DNA of 64,000 bases from Nitrospira sp. (lineage in GTDB: Bacteria > Nitrospirota > Nitrospiria > Nitrospirales > Nitrospiraceae), in NCBI GenBank assembly GCA_036984305.1, contig BQWY01000001.1:744001-808000 (forward strand). The letters run 5' to 3'. Below the pieces are notes generated by a model. The model had not been told where the DNA came from. It did no database searches and saw nothing but the letters and a program-made list of their open reading frames with translations. Below are positions 20,039 to 29,806 of the stretch, piece by piece. A program made the position numbers and the translations under genes. Within the stretch, counting starts at the first letter, position 1. Every line of letters begins with the position of its first letter.

Positions 20039-20575
20039 ATGAACCTTCCGAATAGTCTGACAGCGTTACGAATCCTCATGATTCCGGTCTTCGTGGGTCT
20101 TCTCGTGTATGATCAGCCGGACCGTGCGTTGATCGTGCTCGTTCTCGCGGGCATCACAGATGCCTTGGACGGCGCCATCGCTCGCGTCACCAACCAACGG
20201 ACCCCGCTTGGAGAAGTGCTCGACCCACTCGCCGACAAGTTGCTGCTGGTCGCGGGCTTTGTCACCCTGTCCGTGTTGCACATGGTTCCGTCGTGGGTGG
20301 CCATCGTGGTGGTGAGCCGGGACCTGATCCTCATCATCGGAACCATGGTTGCGCGCCTGACCGATTCTCCCCTGGACATTAAGCCGACTATTCTGGGAAA
20401 GGGGACCACGGCCCTCCAACTGCTCTATCTCGTCTTGGTTCTGTTGGTGGCGTCCGGCGGGTACGATATTGCCTACCTCAATCCGCTGCTGTTTCTGATG
20501 GTGCTCGTCACCCTTTCGTCTGGTTTTCATTATTTGTACCGTGGGTTTCTTCGAGGAGGCACGCGCGAGGCCTGA
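20039..20575 (+). CDS. pgsA: CDP-alcohol phosphatidyltransferase, probable phosphatidylglycerophosphate synthase
   Basis: Membrane enzyme that most likely condenses CDP-diacylglycerol with glycerol-3-phosphate, the committed step to phosphatidylglycerol. The signature D-x2-D-G-x2-A-R-x8-G-x3-D-x3-D is complete, from DALDGAIAR to LDPLADK. About five hydrophobic segments; 178 aa from ATG 20039, preceded by GAGAGGGG. NLPNSLTALRI at the N terminus is typical of PgsA. A related CDP-alcohol acceptor cannot be excluded by motif alone. Confidence 0.88.
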   Translation: MNLPNSLTALRILMIPVFVGLLVYDQPDRALIVLVLAGITDALDGAIARVTNQRTPLGEVLDPLADKLLLVAGFVTLSVLHMVPSWVAIVVVSRDLILIIGTMVARLTDSPLDIKPTILGKGTTALQLLYLVLVLLVASGGYDIAYLNPLLFLMVLVTLSSGFHYLYRGFLRGGTREA

Positions 20576-20668
20576 GGAGGCCTCTTGGCGATGGCCTCGT
20601 TCCATTCCTCATTGTTTGGCCTCAGTGCAGAACTCCTATCGTGGCGCCCGGCGAAAAATGCATTTGTT

Positions 20669-20697
20669 TTGACAGGTTTTGACCCCCCCTTTAGACT
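20669..20697 (+). promoter_or_regulatory. Sigma-70 promoter upstream of pilC
   Basis: TTGACA (20669-20674), exactly 17 nt, TAGACT (20692-20697). It lies in the 193-nt gap after pgsA and gives a leader of about 65 nt before the pilC ATG at 20769. The rest of the gap holds nothing I can identify. Confidence 0.65.
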
Positions 20698-20768
20698 CGC
20701 CTGAGCAGCCTAGAACCGGTTGAATACGGCGGAATGCCGCAATCGATCTCAACCTCTGAGGAACTCCC

Positions 20769-21974
20769 ATGGCAACCTTTGCCTACGTCGGTCGAACCAA
20801 ACAAGGCGCGGTGCGAAAAGGTGAAGTCAGCGCGAAGAGCCGCGAGGAAGCGGTCGAGCAGCTCAAGAAGCAGAACCTGACCGTCACGACCTTAGAGGAG
20901 AAAGCCGGATTTAGTCTCAGTCTCGGGGGTGGTGTCGGCGACAAAGATATCGTCGTCTTCACGAGGCAGTTCGGCACGATGATCAACGCCGGCTTGCCGC
21001 TCGTGCAGTGTCTCGACATTCTGGCCAATCAGTCCGAAAACAAAGTGCTCTGCAAGGCGGTCGGAGAGACGAAGCTCGCCGTCGAGGGCGGAGCCACTCT
21101 TGCGGACGCACTGCGGAAACACCCGAAGGTCTTCGACGACCTGTACTGCAACATGATTCATGCCGGAGAGATGGGCGGCTTATTGGACACGATTCTCAAC
21201 CGGCTCTCGAAGCACATCGAGAAGGCCATGAAGCTCAAGGGACAAATCAAGAGCGCCATGGTCTACCCGGCGTCCATCATCGGTGTGGCCGTGATCGTCA
21301 TCAGCGTACTCATGATCTGGGTCATCCCCATTTTCGCCAAGATGTTCACGGAGCTGTCGGGGGGCAGGATGGGTCTGCCGGGACCGACGCAGCTCGTGAT
21401 CAATGTCAGCAACTTCATGCAGAGCTATTTTCTCTTTATCATCGCCGGTGCGGTGGCGATCGGATGGGCGACTAAGAAGTACTATGCCACGGCCCAGGGA
21501 AAGCTCTATATCGATACGTTCCTGCTGAAATTGCCGATCTTCGGCGATCTCATTCGCAAGGCGTCCACCGCCAAGTTCACGCGCACGCTGGGGACACTGA
21601 TTTCGAGCGGGGTGCCGTTGCTCGAGGCCTTGACGATCTGCGCCAAGACATCCGGCAACAAGGTGATCGAGAACACTCTGCTGGATGCGCGAGTGAGTAT
21701 CAGCGGGGGGAAAACCATCGCCGAGCCCCTGATGAAGGGCAATGTCTTTCCCAAGATGGTGACCCAGATGATCGCGGTCGGCGAATCCACCGGAGCGTTG
21801 GACGCCATGCTTGGCAAGATCGCCGATTTCTACGAGGAAGAGGTCGACCAGGCGGTGGCCGCGCTGACGTCGTTGTTGGAACCGTTGATGATGGTCTTCC
21901 TCGGGACGATTATCGGCTTTATCGTCGTCGCGATGTACTTGCCGATCTTCACCATGGCCTCGGCCATCGGATAG
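20769..21974 (+). CDS. pilC: Type IV pilus inner-membrane platform protein PilC (GspF family)
   Basis: 401 aa with the duplicated GspF/PilC domain: a cytoplasmic N-terminal part (FAYVGRTKQGAVRKGEV), a first T2SF domain starting at FTRQFGTMINAGLPLVQCL, two membrane segments near the middle (VIVISVLMIWVIPIFAKMF), a second T2SF domain at FTRTLGTLISSGVPLLEAL, and a C-terminal membrane segment. PilC couples the cytoplasmic ATPases to pilin assembly or retraction. The following genes pilS-pilR support pilus rather than type II secretion, although no pilin gene is in view. Confidence 0.92.
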   Translation: MATFAYVGRTKQGAVRKGEVSAKSREEAVEQLKKQNLTVTTLEEKAGFSLSLGGGVGDKDIVVFTRQFGTMINAGLPLVQCLDILANQSENKVLCKAVGETKLAVEGGATLADALRKHPKVFDDLYCNMIHAGEMGGLLDTILNRLSKHIEKAMKLKGQIKSAMVYPASIIGVAVIVISVLMIWVIPIFAKMFTELSGGRMGLPGPTQLVINVSNFMQSYFLFIIAGAVAIGWATKKYYATAQGKLYIDTFLLKLPIFGDLIRKASTAKFTRTLGTLISSGVPLLEALTICAKTSGNKVIENTLLDARVSISGGKTIAEPLMKGNVFPKMVTQMIAVGESTGALDAMLGKIADFYEEEVDQAVAALTSLLEPLMMVFLGTIIGFIVVAMYLPIFTMASAIG

Positions 21975-22141
21975 GCGGCAGGTGATCAGACCACAGTGTC
22001 CGGTCCTGGTACGGTCGTTGTTCGGAGGCGACCACTCGACTGGGAGGCGGCTCAGTGCCGCGGTCCCGCCTTGTGTCGCGGGCATTGGGCCGTGCGCCTC
22101 GTCTCGCATTCCATTTCGCTACGTCAAAGGGTGTCCAGACC

Positions 22142-23833
22142 ATGGAAACCATGAAGGCGCGCCTGTATTGGTTGATGGGCCTTCGGGTGGTCGTGGTCAC
22201 GCTCCTGCTCGGGTTGTCTCTTGGGCTGCAGATTACCAGGGGCGAGCGGGAGGGGATGTTTTATGGCCTGATTGCCTTCGCCTACGGGGTGACGGTTCCC
22301 TACCTCTGGATCCTGTCTCGAATCAAAAGCGATCGCTGGTTGGCCTGGTTGGCGTACAGCCAGGTGGCCCTGGACCTGACCCTCGAAACGATGCTCGTGG
22401 CGAAGACGGGAGGGATCGAAAGTCCATTTGTGGTGCTCTACATCATCTCCGTGAGCCTGGGGAGTTTGGTCCCGGGGCGCAGTGTGGCCCCCATGGCGGG
22501 TGCAGCCGCGCTGGTGCTCTTTGGACTGGTCGCGCGGATGCAGGTCGCGGGGGATCCGGCTCCCGACTGGCTGATCCCCGGCCGAGTGCCGGGAGAGGAT
22601 GCCTGGCGCGTATGGGGACTGAACAGCGTCGCCTTTCTGGTCGTTGGTCTGTTGAGCGGCGCGCTGGCGGATCAACTCCGGCAGGCAGACCGAACGTTGC
22701 ACGAGAAGGCGGAGGGTCTGGCGCAACTGCAGGTCTTTCACCAGAACGTCATTCAGAGCATCAGCAGCGGGGTGTTCACGACGGACGAGCGAGGCTGCGT
22801 GACGACGTTCAACCGGGCGGCGCTCGAAATCATGGGGTATGGTTGGGATGACGTGCGCGGACGGGACTGGCGGGACCTCTTCAACTGGCATCCTGCGTCT
22901 GACTCGATGGAACCAGACGCGCTGTCGGCCACGACGCGATTCGAGGTCGAGTGCAAACGCTCCGATGGCGCGAGGCTGATCCTCGGCGTGACCATGGCGC
23001 CGTTGCACGAACGTGGCGTTCAAACAGGGCAAGTGGGGGTGTTCAAAGATCTGACGGAACTCCGCGATCTCGAAGAGCAGATGCGGCGAAAGGAGTGGTT
23101 GGCGAAGTTGGGAGAGATGTCGGCGGGGATGGCGCACGAGATCCGCAATCCGCTCGGGGCGCTCGCCGGCGCGATGCAGATTCTACGAAAGGATGCGAGC
23201 GCCGATGAGGGAAACCGGCATCTGATGGACATTGCCGTCCGTGAGGCCCGCCGACTCGATGAAATCATCACGGCGTTTCTCCAATACGCCAAGCCACCGG
23301 CACTGAATCTCGGCGAGGCGGATGTGAATCACCTGCTGGCCGATACCTTGGAACTGATCCAGCACGAAGCCCGCAGTCGGAAACGAATCACGATCGCGAC
23401 ACAGCTCAGCACGGGGCCGTTGCCCGCACAGGTCGACGCGAATCAGATGAAGCAAGTGTTCTGGAACCTGGCGACCAACGCGTTCGATGCGATGAAGAAG
23501 AAGGGCGGGCGGCTGACGATCGTGACCGGGCACCGATGGATCGAAACTCGCGAACGCAGCGGAGACGTCGTCGAGATTGCATTTGAGGACACCGGCGAGG
23601 GAATCGACAAGGAACACTTGGACAAGATTTTCTTGCCGTTTTTTACCACCAAACAGACGGGATCCGGGCTGGGACTGGCGGCCGTCCATCGCATCGTCGA
23701 TCAGCACGGTGGCTGGATTCGAGTCGAGAGCCAAGCCGGCACGGGGTCCCGGTTTATCGTCTGCCTGCCGCGGGCGGCGGATGGGCCGAGACTCTGGCAC
23801 GAAGGTAGGGAGCCGTGGAAAAAATACTCGTAG
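22142..23833 (+). CDS. pilS: PilS-type sensor histidine kinase
   Basis: 563 aa from ATG 22142; earlier in-frame starts back to 22055 lack support. About six N-terminal membrane segments (to about residue 180) are followed by a short coiled coil, a PAS domain, a HisKA domain with the phospho-accepting His in MAHEIRNPLGALAGA (H332), and an HATPase_c domain with N, G1 (DTGEGI) and G2 (TKQTGSGLGL) boxes. This NtrB-like layout with a polytopic N terminus matches PilS, which in Pseudomonas senses pilin levels in the membrane. Overlaps pilR by 19 nt. Confidence 0.88.
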   Translation: METMKARLYWLMGLRVVVVTLLLGLSLGLQITRGEREGMFYGLIAFAYGVTVPYLWILSRIKSDRWLAWLAYSQVALDLTLETMLVAKTGGIESPFVVLYIISVSLGSLVPGRSVAPMAGAAALVLFGLVARMQVAGDPAPDWLIPGRVPGEDAWRVWGLNSVAFLVVGLLSGALADQLRQADRTLHEKAEGLAQLQVFHQNVIQSISSGVFTTDERGCVTTFNRAALEIMGYGWDDVRGRDWRDLFNWHPASDSMEPDALSATTRFEVECKRSDGARLILGVTMAPLHERGVQTGQVGVFKDLTELRDLEEQMRRKEWLAKLGEMSAGMAHEIRNPLGALAGAMQILRKDASADEGNRHLMDIAVREARRLDEIITAFLQYAKPPALNLGEADVNHLLADTLELIQHEARSRKRITIATQLSTGPLPAQVDANQMKQVFWNLATNAFDAMKKKGGRLTIVTGHRWIETRERSGDVVEIAFEDTGEGIDKEHLDKIFLPFFTTKQTGSGLGLAAVHRIVDQHGGWIRVESQAGTGSRFIVCLPRAADGPRLWHEGREPWKKYS

Positions 23834-25212
23834 TCGACGATGAGCCAAGTTTGCGCGACGTGCTGAGCATCATGCTCAAGAAGGCCGGGTATGCCACCAA
23901 TACGGCGTCCGATGGCGAGGAGGCCGTCACGCAAATCGGCAAGGAGATCTACGATCTCGTGATCACGGACTTGAAGATGCCGGGTATGGGCGGCATGGAC
24001 GTGTTGAAAGCCGTGAAATCGTCATCGCCGGACACCGTGGTGCTCGTGGTCACGGCCTTCGGCTCGGCGGAGTCGGCCGTCGAGGCGATGAAGCTGGGGG
24101 CCTACGACTACCTGACGAAGCCGTTCCAGATCGACGAAGTGCAACTGACGATCCGGAACGCGCTGGAGAAACGTCGCCTGTCCACCGAGAACATGCTCCT
24201 CAAACGAGAAATGGCGAGCCACTCGTCGCTGTCGAGCATCATCGGACAAAGCGACGCGATGCAGAAGGTATTCGACGTCATCGTCAAGGTCGCCGATACG
24301 CGTAGCAACGTGTTGATCTGCGGTGAAAGCGGCACCGGAAAGGAATTGGTGGCACGCGCGATCCATTACAATAGTTCCCGCGCGCACATGCCCTTCGTCG
24401 CGGTCAACTGCAGCGCCATGCCGGAGACGTTGCTGGAGAGCGAGCTGTTCGGCCACATGAAGGGGTCGTTCACCGGAGCCGTGTCGAACAAGGCGGGGCT
24501 GTTCGAGGTCGCCAACGGCGGCAGCATCTTCTTGGACGAAATCGGCGACATGTCGATGCCGACGCAGGTGAAGCTCTTGCGCGTGATCCAGGAGCGGGAG
24601 TTCCGACGGGTCGGAGGGACGCAGGATGTGAAAGTCGACGTGCGGATCATCGCGGCCACCAATCGCGATCTCGAGCGGGCCGTGGCGGAAGGGACGTTCC
24701 GGGAGGATCTGTACTATCGTCTCGACGTAATCCCCATTCGGCTTCCCCCCTTGCGGGTCCGTACCGGAGATATTCCCCTGCTGGTGCAGCATTTCCTCGA
24801 TCAGTTCGCCAAGGAGAGCGGCAAGCCGGCTCCGAGCATTGCGCCGGATGCCGTACAGGCGCTCCTCGCTCACGAGTGGCGCGGCAACGTCCGGGAACTC
24901 GAAAACCTGATCGAACGGGCCGTGGCGTTTTCGAGCGGCGGCACGATTACGGCCACGGACGTCCGCGGCTGGCTCCACCGTCCCGCGCCGACCCAGGCTG
25001 CCAGTCCGACCGAGCTGCCTCCGGAAGGGTTGGATTTGGAAGGCTTGATCTGTAAGATAGAAAAGGATTTGCTGCTCAAGGCCCTGGAGCGCACGGGCTG
25101 GGTCAAGAAAAAGGCCGCTCGGCTGCTGCAACTTAACACGCGATCCTTCCGCTATCGCCTCGAAAAATACGGCATCAAAGGTGGACAGGACGAGCCGAAC
25201 GACCCCGACTGA
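23815..25212 (+). CDS. pilR: PilR-type sigma-54-dependent response regulator
   Basis: 465 aa NtrC-family activator. The receiver domain has the phospho-acceptor D52 in VITDLKMPG and the conserved Lys in LTKPF. The AAA+ domain has Walker A GESGTGKE (about residue 168) and the sigma-54-contacting loop as GSFTGA, a common variant of GAFTGA. The C terminus is a Fis-type helix-turn-helix. GTG 23815 lies inside the end of pilS. The expected target is a sigma-54 promoter of pilin genes; none is visible in this window. ispE begins inside its 3' end. Confidence 0.9.
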   Translation: MEKILVVDDEPSLRDVLSIMLKKAGYATNTASDGEEAVTQIGKEIYDLVITDLKMPGMGGMDVLKAVKSSSPDTVVLVVTAFGSAESAVEAMKLGAYDYLTKPFQIDEVQLTIRNALEKRRLSTENMLLKREMASHSSLSSIIGQSDAMQKVFDVIVKVADTRSNVLICGESGTGKELVARAIHYNSSRAHMPFVAVNCSAMPETLLESELFGHMKGSFTGAVSNKAGLFEVANGGSIFLDEIGDMSMPTQVKLLRVIQEREFRRVGGTQDVKVDVRIIAATNRDLERAVAEGTFREDLYYRLDVIPIRLPPLRVRTGDIPLLVQHFLDQFAKESGKPAPSIAPDAVQALLAHEWRGNVRELENLIERAVAFSSGGTITATDVRGWLHRPAPTQAASPTELPPEGLDLEGLICKIEKDLLLKALERTGWVKKKAARLLQLNTRSFRYRLEKYGIKGGQDEPNDPD

Positions 25213-26113
25213 CACGGCCACTCTGGCGAAGGTCTCATCGCCGGCCAAGGTCAACCTGGTCCTTCGCATCCTCGATCGCCGGCCGGACGGGTACCACAAC
25301 CTCTGGTCCCTCATGCAGACCGTCGGATTGGCCGACGATCTCTTCATCAGTCTCGATCCGTCATCGACGGACATCCATCTCTCCTGCGCGCATCCCGAGG
25401 TTCCGCTTGGACCGACCAATCTGATCCATCGGGCCGCACGGGCGGTCCTCGACCGGGCCGGGATCGAGATCGGGCTGCACATCGAACTCGAGAAGCGCAT
25501 TCCGATGGGAGCGGGCCTTGGAGGCGGCAGCAGCAACGCGGCCGCGACGGTGCTGGGGTTGAACCGGCTGCTCGGTCTCAAGTGGACGGCCGCTACGATG
25601 ACGGAGGTCACCGCCTCGCTTGGGAGCGATATCCCGTTTTTCTTCTCCGCTCCCACCGCGATTATTTCGGGACGGGGAGAGCGGGTGACTCCCCTGCGCA
25701 TGACGGGCAGCCGGACGCTCCTGCTCGTCAATCCAGGGTTCGGCGTGGAAACCGCGTGGGCGTATCGAACCCTTGCGGCCGGTCGATCGCAGTCGCCTCG
25801 GCTTGCCGAATCCCTGCAGCGCCTCACCGATTCAACGACAGTGGATTGGGGAACCCTCAGCCCGCTCATGGAGAACGATTTCGAGCCGGTCGTCTTTGCC
25901 GCGCATCCCACCCTGGCAGCGATCAAGGCCGCATTGCTCGCTGCCGGAGCCGAATCGGCGTTTCTGTCCGGTACCGGAGCGACGGTGTTCGGCGTGTTCC
26001 AGAGCAAAGAGTCGGCGGCCTTGGCCCTCGAACGCCTTGAGATTCGGCCGGAATGGAAGGCCTGGGTCGTCCCGACCGCCGCGAGCCCGCTCGCCGTTCA
26101 GGCCGTGTCCTGA
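25181..26113 (+). CDS. ispE: 4-diphosphocytidyl-2-C-methyl-D-erythritol kinase
   Basis: GHMP kinase of the MEP (non-mevalonate) isoprenoid pathway. [10 protein letters not shown] at the N terminus, the ATP-binding [15 protein letters not shown] loop and the C-terminal SGTGATVFG are typical of IspE. GTG 25181 overlaps pilR by 32 nt and gives 310 aa. The next gene, prs, has its own promoter. The commonly found tRNA between ispE and prs in other bacteria is not present. Confidence 0.93.
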   Translation: MDRTSRTTPTDTATLAKVSSPAKVNLVLRILDRRPDGYHNLWSLMQTVGLADDLFISLDPSSTDIHLSCAHPEVPLGPTNLIHRAARAVLDRAGIEIGLHIELEKRIPMGAGLGGGSSNAAATVLGLNRLLGLKWTAATMTEVTASLGSDIPFFFSAPTAIISGRGERVTPLRMTGSRTLLLVNPGFGVETAWAYRTLAAGRSQSPRLAESLQRLTDSTTVDWGTLSPLMENDFEPVVFAAHPTLAAIKAALLAAGAESAFLSGTGATVFGVFQSKESAALALERLEIRPEWKAWVVPTAASPLAVQAVS

Positions 26114-26146
26114 GACGGATCGGCGCGCTCGCTTTCCGCTCCAGAG

Positions 26147-26176
26147 TTGACAGTTCTCCACGTACTTCGCTACATT
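26147..26176 (+). promoter_or_regulatory. Sigma-70 promoter upstream of prs
   Basis: TTGACA (26147-26152), 18-nt spacer, TACATT (26171-26176), 34 nt after the ispE stop. The predicted leader of about 80 nt carries a GGGGAG ribosome binding site before ATG 26266. Confidence 0.6.
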
Positions 26177-26265
26177 GCCCTGTTCTTTTCGTTGTCCTTC
26201 CGCTGGGATCGGGGCGTCGGCCTCATTATCGCGATTCATCGGCAGGGAGCAGGGGAGCAACGGCC

Positions 26266-27231
26266 ATGGGAAGAAGTTACCAGGGCGTGATGCACGGCGA
26301 CCTGAAATTGTTCACGGGCACGGCCAATCCGGCGCTCGCACAAGAGATTTGCCAGTATTTGGGCATCCCCGTCGGCGGGGCGACGGTCTCCGCCTTCAGC
26401 GACGGCGAAATTCGGGTGCGATTGGACGAAAACGTCCGGGGGGCGGACGCGTTCGTGGTCCAGTCGTGTTGTCAACCGGTCAATACGTCGATCATGGAAT
26501 TGCTGATCATGATCGATGCGCTGAAGCGCTCGTCGGCCTCGCGCATTACGGCCGTCATTCCATATTTTGGCTATTCCCGTCAGGATCGAAAGGATCAGCC
26601 TCGAGTCCCTATTTCAGCCAAGCTGGTTGCCGATCTGATTACCACGTCGGGTGCCGATCGTGTGTTGACGATGGATCTTCACACGGGACAGATCCAGGGG
26701 TTTTTCAACATCCCGGTCGACAACCTCTACGCGATGCCGGTGTTGTTGGAATACATCTCGAAGAAAAAGATTCCCGATTTGGTCGTCGTCTCGCCGGACG
26801 CGGGCGGCGTGGAGCGGGCTCGTGCGATCGCCAAACGGTTGCAGGCGAGTTTGGCCATCATCGACAAGCGGCGCGAGGGCCCGAATCAGGCGCAGGTCAT
26901 GAACATCATTGGGGACGTCCAAGGCATGAGCGCGCTGTTGTTGGACGACATGATCGATACGGCCGGAACGATCGTGCAGGGCGCCGAGGCGTGCGCGGAA
27001 AAGGGTGCCCGGGAAGTGTGGACGGCTTGCACGCACGGCGTTCTGTCGGGGCCGGCCCTGGAGCGCTTGCAGCAATCGGTTTTATCGGAGGTTGTCATGA
27101 CCAATACGATTCCGACAAACGGGAAAGAATTGGTGTGCAGTAAAATACGCGTCTTGTCGGTCGCGCCGATCTTGGGCGAGGCCATTTCGCGGATACACGC
27201 CGAAGAGTCGGTGAGTTCGTTGTTTGCCTAA
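26266..27231 (+). CDS. prs: Ribose-phosphate pyrophosphokinase (PRPP synthetase)
   Basis: Makes PRPP from ribose-5-phosphate and ATP for nucleotide, His and Trp synthesis. Family motifs are [25 protein letters not shown] (ATP loop), [23 protein letters not shown] and the PRPP-binding [14 protein letters not shown] 26266 gives 321 aa; the open frame upstream to 26053 runs through the promoter and is not coding. ATG 26290 is an in-frame alternative. Confidence 0.95.
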   Translation: MGRSYQGVMHGDLKLFTGTANPALAQEICQYLGIPVGGATVSAFSDGEIRVRLDENVRGADAFVVQSCCQPVNTSIMELLIMIDALKRSSASRITAVIPYFGYSRQDRKDQPRVPISAKLVADLITTSGADRVLTMDLHTGQIQGFFNIPVDNLYAMPVLLEYISKKKIPDLVVVSPDAGGVERARAIAKRLQASLAIIDKRREGPNQAQVMNIIGDVQGMSALLLDDMIDTAGTIVQGAEACAEKGAREVWTACTHGVLSGPALERLQQSVLSEVVMTNTIPTNGKELVCSKIRVLSVAPILGEAISRIHAEESVSSLFA

Positions 27232-27278
27232 CACAGAGCATGAATGCCGGACGCGAGGTCAGGTAAGGGGGAATCGCC

Positions 27279-28040
27279 ATGAAGTTTGAGATGGAAGCGG
27301 ACATCAGAGAGGGATCGGGAAAAGGGGTCGCGAGAAAGCTACGCCAGAGTGGCAAGATCCCCGCGGTGCTCTACGGCCAGGGTGAGTGCGTGCTGTTGAC
27401 GATCACGCCGGATATCGTGGCCAAGATCGTCAAGTCACATGCCGCGACCACCGGCTTGATTACCGTAAAGGTGACCGGCGGCAAATCCCGCACGGCCTTG
27501 TTGCGCGACTTCCAAGTCGACCCCGTCTCCGGTCAAGTTCTCCATGCCGACCTCTTCGAAGTCTCCATGGATAAAGCGATCCGTGTGAAAGTACCGGTAG
27601 GTCTCACGGGCGGACAGCCGATCGGGCTGAAAGAAGGCGGCGTGCTCCATCATAATCTGCGCGAGTTGCACGTCGAGTGTCTGCCGTCGGCGATTCCCGA
27701 CACAATCACGATCGACGCGTCGGGTCTGAATATTGGGCAGGGTATTCACGTCAAGGAAGTGCCGGCCGTCGCCGGAGTTCGATTCCTCGACGATCCGGAT
27801 CTCATGGTCGTGAGCGTCGCCGTCCCGATGACCGAGGCGAAGCTGGAATCGTTGTTGACTACCGGGGCCGGGGCGGAGCCCGGGAAAGAGCCCGAGGTGC
27901 TCGCGAAGGGCAAGGAAGCGGTTGCGGGCAAAGAGGGGGCGGCACCGGCGGCGGGCGAGAAGGCTGCAGCGCCGGCGGCTGGCGGTGAGAAGAAAGAAGC
28001 GGGTAAGCCTGCCGGGAAAGAGGCTGAGAAGAAGAAGTAG
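27279..28040 (+). CDS. rplY: 50S ribosomal protein L25/TL5/CTC
   Basis: 253 aa two-domain (CTC-type) L25 that binds 5S rRNA. The N-terminal L25 domain (REGSGKGVARKLRQSGKIPAVLYG) is followed by the TL5 beta domain, ending near residue 185. The last roughly 60 residues are a low-complexity Ala/Gly/Lys/Glu-rich tail, longer than in most homologues and probably disordered. Start ATG 27279 follows AAGGGGGA. It is 2 nt upstream of pth, a frequent rplY-pth pairing after prs. Confidence 0.94.
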   Translation: MKFEMEADIREGSGKGVARKLRQSGKIPAVLYGQGECVLLTITPDIVAKIVKSHAATTGLITVKVTGGKSRTALLRDFQVDPVSGQVLHADLFEVSMDKAIRVKVPVGLTGGQPIGLKEGGVLHHNLRELHVECLPSAIPDTITIDASGLNIGQGIHVKEVPAVAGVRFLDDPDLMVVSVAVPMTEAKLESLLTTGAGAEPGKEPEVLAKGKEAVAGKEGAAPAAGEKAAAPAAGGEKKEAGKPAGKEAEKKK

Positions 28041-28042
28041 CG

Positions 28043-28627
28043 GTGCACCTGATTGTTGGGCTGGGCAATCCGGGCGCCGATTATGCCCAGACTCTGCACA
28101 ATGCCGGCTGCTGGGTGATCGAGCGGGCGTCGGCCCGGTGGTCGATCAAGCTTCATCGAAAGGGCGTCGCCGTCGTGGGCTCGGGACGACTCGGGTCCGA
28201 AGCGATCGAGCTTGCGGCGTGCCTCGATTGGATGAACGTGAGCGGGCCCCCGTTGAAGGGCTTGCTCCGCAAATTCGATCTTACTCCGGACCATCTCATC
28301 CTCATTCACGACGATCTCGATCTCGAGCCCGGCCGACTCCGCCTGAAGCAAGCCGGTGGGCACGGCGGTCACAACGGGATCAAGTCGGTCATCGAAGCCC
28401 TGGGAACGTCCCAGTTCGTGCGGGTGAAGATCGGCATCGGCCGGCCCGCGCCAGGCCAGGACGCGGCCGACTATGTCCTGGAGGACGTCAATCAGGAGAC
28501 GCTCGACCAAATCGAACCGTGCTTGGACCGGGCCGTCGACGCGTTGGAATGCCTGATCCATCGGGGCGTGAGCGTCGCGATGAATCAGTTCAATGTGAGA
28601 GAACGCGAATCAACGGAAGAGGAGTAG
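28043..28627 (+). CDS. pth: Peptidyl-tRNA hydrolase
   Basis: Cleaves peptidyl-tRNA released from stalled ribosomes. The N-terminal LIVGLGNPGADYAQTLHNAG has the catalytic His (residue 19) and Asn; HDDLDLEPGRLRLK holds the catalytic-region Asp near residue 90, and GGHGGHNGIKSV is conserved. GTG 28043 gives 194 aa. It probably shares a transcript with rplY. Confidence 0.94.
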   Translation: MHLIVGLGNPGADYAQTLHNAGCWVIERASARWSIKLHRKGVAVVGSGRLGSEAIELAACLDWMNVSGPPLKGLLRKFDLTPDHLILIHDDLDLEPGRLRLKQAGGHGGHNGIKSVIEALGTSQFVRVKIGIGRPAPGQDAADYVLEDVNQETLDQIEPCLDRAVDALECLIHRGVSVAMNQFNVRERESTEEE

Positions 28628-28638
28628 TGCAAGTGGTT

Positions 28639-28691
28639 AGTCCTGAGGTATCTGTCTCTGGAAAGGCGTTGCGACCTCCTACCTCAGGACT
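28639..28691. repeat. 12-bp inverted repeat between pth and ychF
   Basis: AGTCCTGAGGTA at 28639-28650 is the perfect reverse complement of TACCTCAGGACT at 28680-28691, with a 29-nt loop. The right arm runs into TAGCACTCAGCACTAAG. No T tract follows, so it is not a classic terminator, and the element ends only 24 nt before ychF. It may be an interspersed REP-like repeat. Confidence 0.6.
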
Positions 28692-28714
28692 TAGCACTCA
28701 GCACTAAGAACGCG

Positions 28715-29806
28715 ATGGGTCTGTGTTGCGGCATGATCGGCTTACCGAACGTCGGCAAGACGACGGTGTTCAATGCCCTGACGGGCGGCGGGGCCCTGGC
28801 GGCGAACTATCCCTTCGCCACCGTGGACCCCAATACGGGCATTGCGCTCGTGCCGGATCCACGGTTGGTCAAGCTGACCGACATCTTTTCCTCCAAGAAG
28901 ACCACGTACAGCACGTTGGAAGTGCGGGACATCGCGGGATTGGTGGAAGGGGCGAGCAAGGGCGAAGGCCTCGGGAATCAATTCTTGGGTCATATCCGCG
29001 AAGTGGATGCCCTTCTGCACGTCGTGCGGTGTTTCGAAAGTTCCGACGTGGTGCATGTGAGCGGCGGGATCGACCCGCTGCGCGACATTTCCACCATCGA
29101 GACCGAGTTGATGCTCTCCGATCTCGAAACGCTCGAGCGGCGGAAGCAAAAGACGGAAAAAAAAGTACGAGCGGGTGAAAAAAAAGCCGCGGCCGAGTTG
29201 GAGTTTCTCGGCCGGCTGATGACGATGCTCGACAAGGGCGAATGGTTGGGGAACCTGACTTACTCGCCGGACGAGCGGGTGATGCTGACGGAGTTTCAGC
29301 TCCTCGCGGCAAAGCCGGTCTTGTTCGTTGCCAATGTGTCCGAGCAATCGGCGGCGGACGAGCCGCTCGTCACAAAAGTCCGCGAGTTCGCCGAGAAGCG
29401 CGGCGCGCGGGTCGTGACGATCTGCGGCCAATTCGAAGCCGAACTCTCTTCCCTACCCGAGTCGGAACGGGCCGATTTCCTCAAAGAGGTCGGCTTGACC
29501 GAATCCGGGCTCGTGCGTCTCACCCGCGAAGCCTACCAACTCCTCCGCATCGTCACCTTCTTCACCGCCGGCGAAACCGAATCGCGCGCCTGGCCGATCC
29601 TCGAAGGTACGAAGGCGCCGCAAGCGGCGGGCAAGATCCACTCCGATATGGAACGCGGCTTCATCCGTGCCGAGGTCTATCACTACAACGACCTGCTCGC
29701 CTGCGGGTCGGAGGCCAAGGTGAAAGAGAAAGGGCTGTTCCGGTTGGAGGGGAAGGAATATGTGATTCGAGAGGGCGATGTCGTCTTCTTCCGTTTCAAC
29801 GTTTAG
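28715..29806 (+). CDS. ychF: Ribosome-binding ATPase YchF (OLA1 family)
   Basis: 363 aa TRAFAC-class P-loop NTPase that prefers ATP. GLPNVGKTTVFNAL is the P-loop and DIAGLVEGASKGEGLGNQFL the G3 region. NVSE replaces the GTP-specific NKxD, the known basis for ATP use. A coiled coil (about residues 130-165) and a C-terminal TGS domain (FFTAGETESRAWPI to VVFFRFNV) complete the family layout. The final base of its TAG stop is the first base of a 130-bp repeat element. Confidence 0.95.
   Translation: MGLCCGMIGLPNVGKTTVFNALTGGGALAANYPFATVDPNTGIALVPDPRLVKLTDIFSSKKTTYSTLEVRDIAGLVEGASKGEGLGNQFLGHIREVDALLHVVRCFESSDVVHVSGGIDPLRDISTIETELMLSDLETLERRKQKTEKKVRAGEKKAAAELEFLGRLMTMLDKGEWLGNLTYSPDERVMLTEFQLLAAKPVLFVANVSEQSAADEPLVTKVREFAEKRGARVVTICGQFEAELSSLPESERADFLKEVGLTESGLVRLTREAYQLLRIVTFFTAGETESRAWPILEGTKAPQAAGKIHSDMERGFIRAEVYHYNDLLACGSEAKVKEKGLFRLEGKEYVIREGDVVFFRFNV

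Noticed and set aside
24022-26007. 661-codon open frame on the minus strand
   Set aside because: It lies antisense to pilR and ispE, both with full catalytic motifs, and its product shows no domain; long antisense frames are expected at high GC.
26114-26265. tRNA gene between ispE and prs
   Set aside because: This position often holds tRNA-Gln in other bacteria, but no acceptor, anticodon or T-arm pattern is present; only a promoter is seen.
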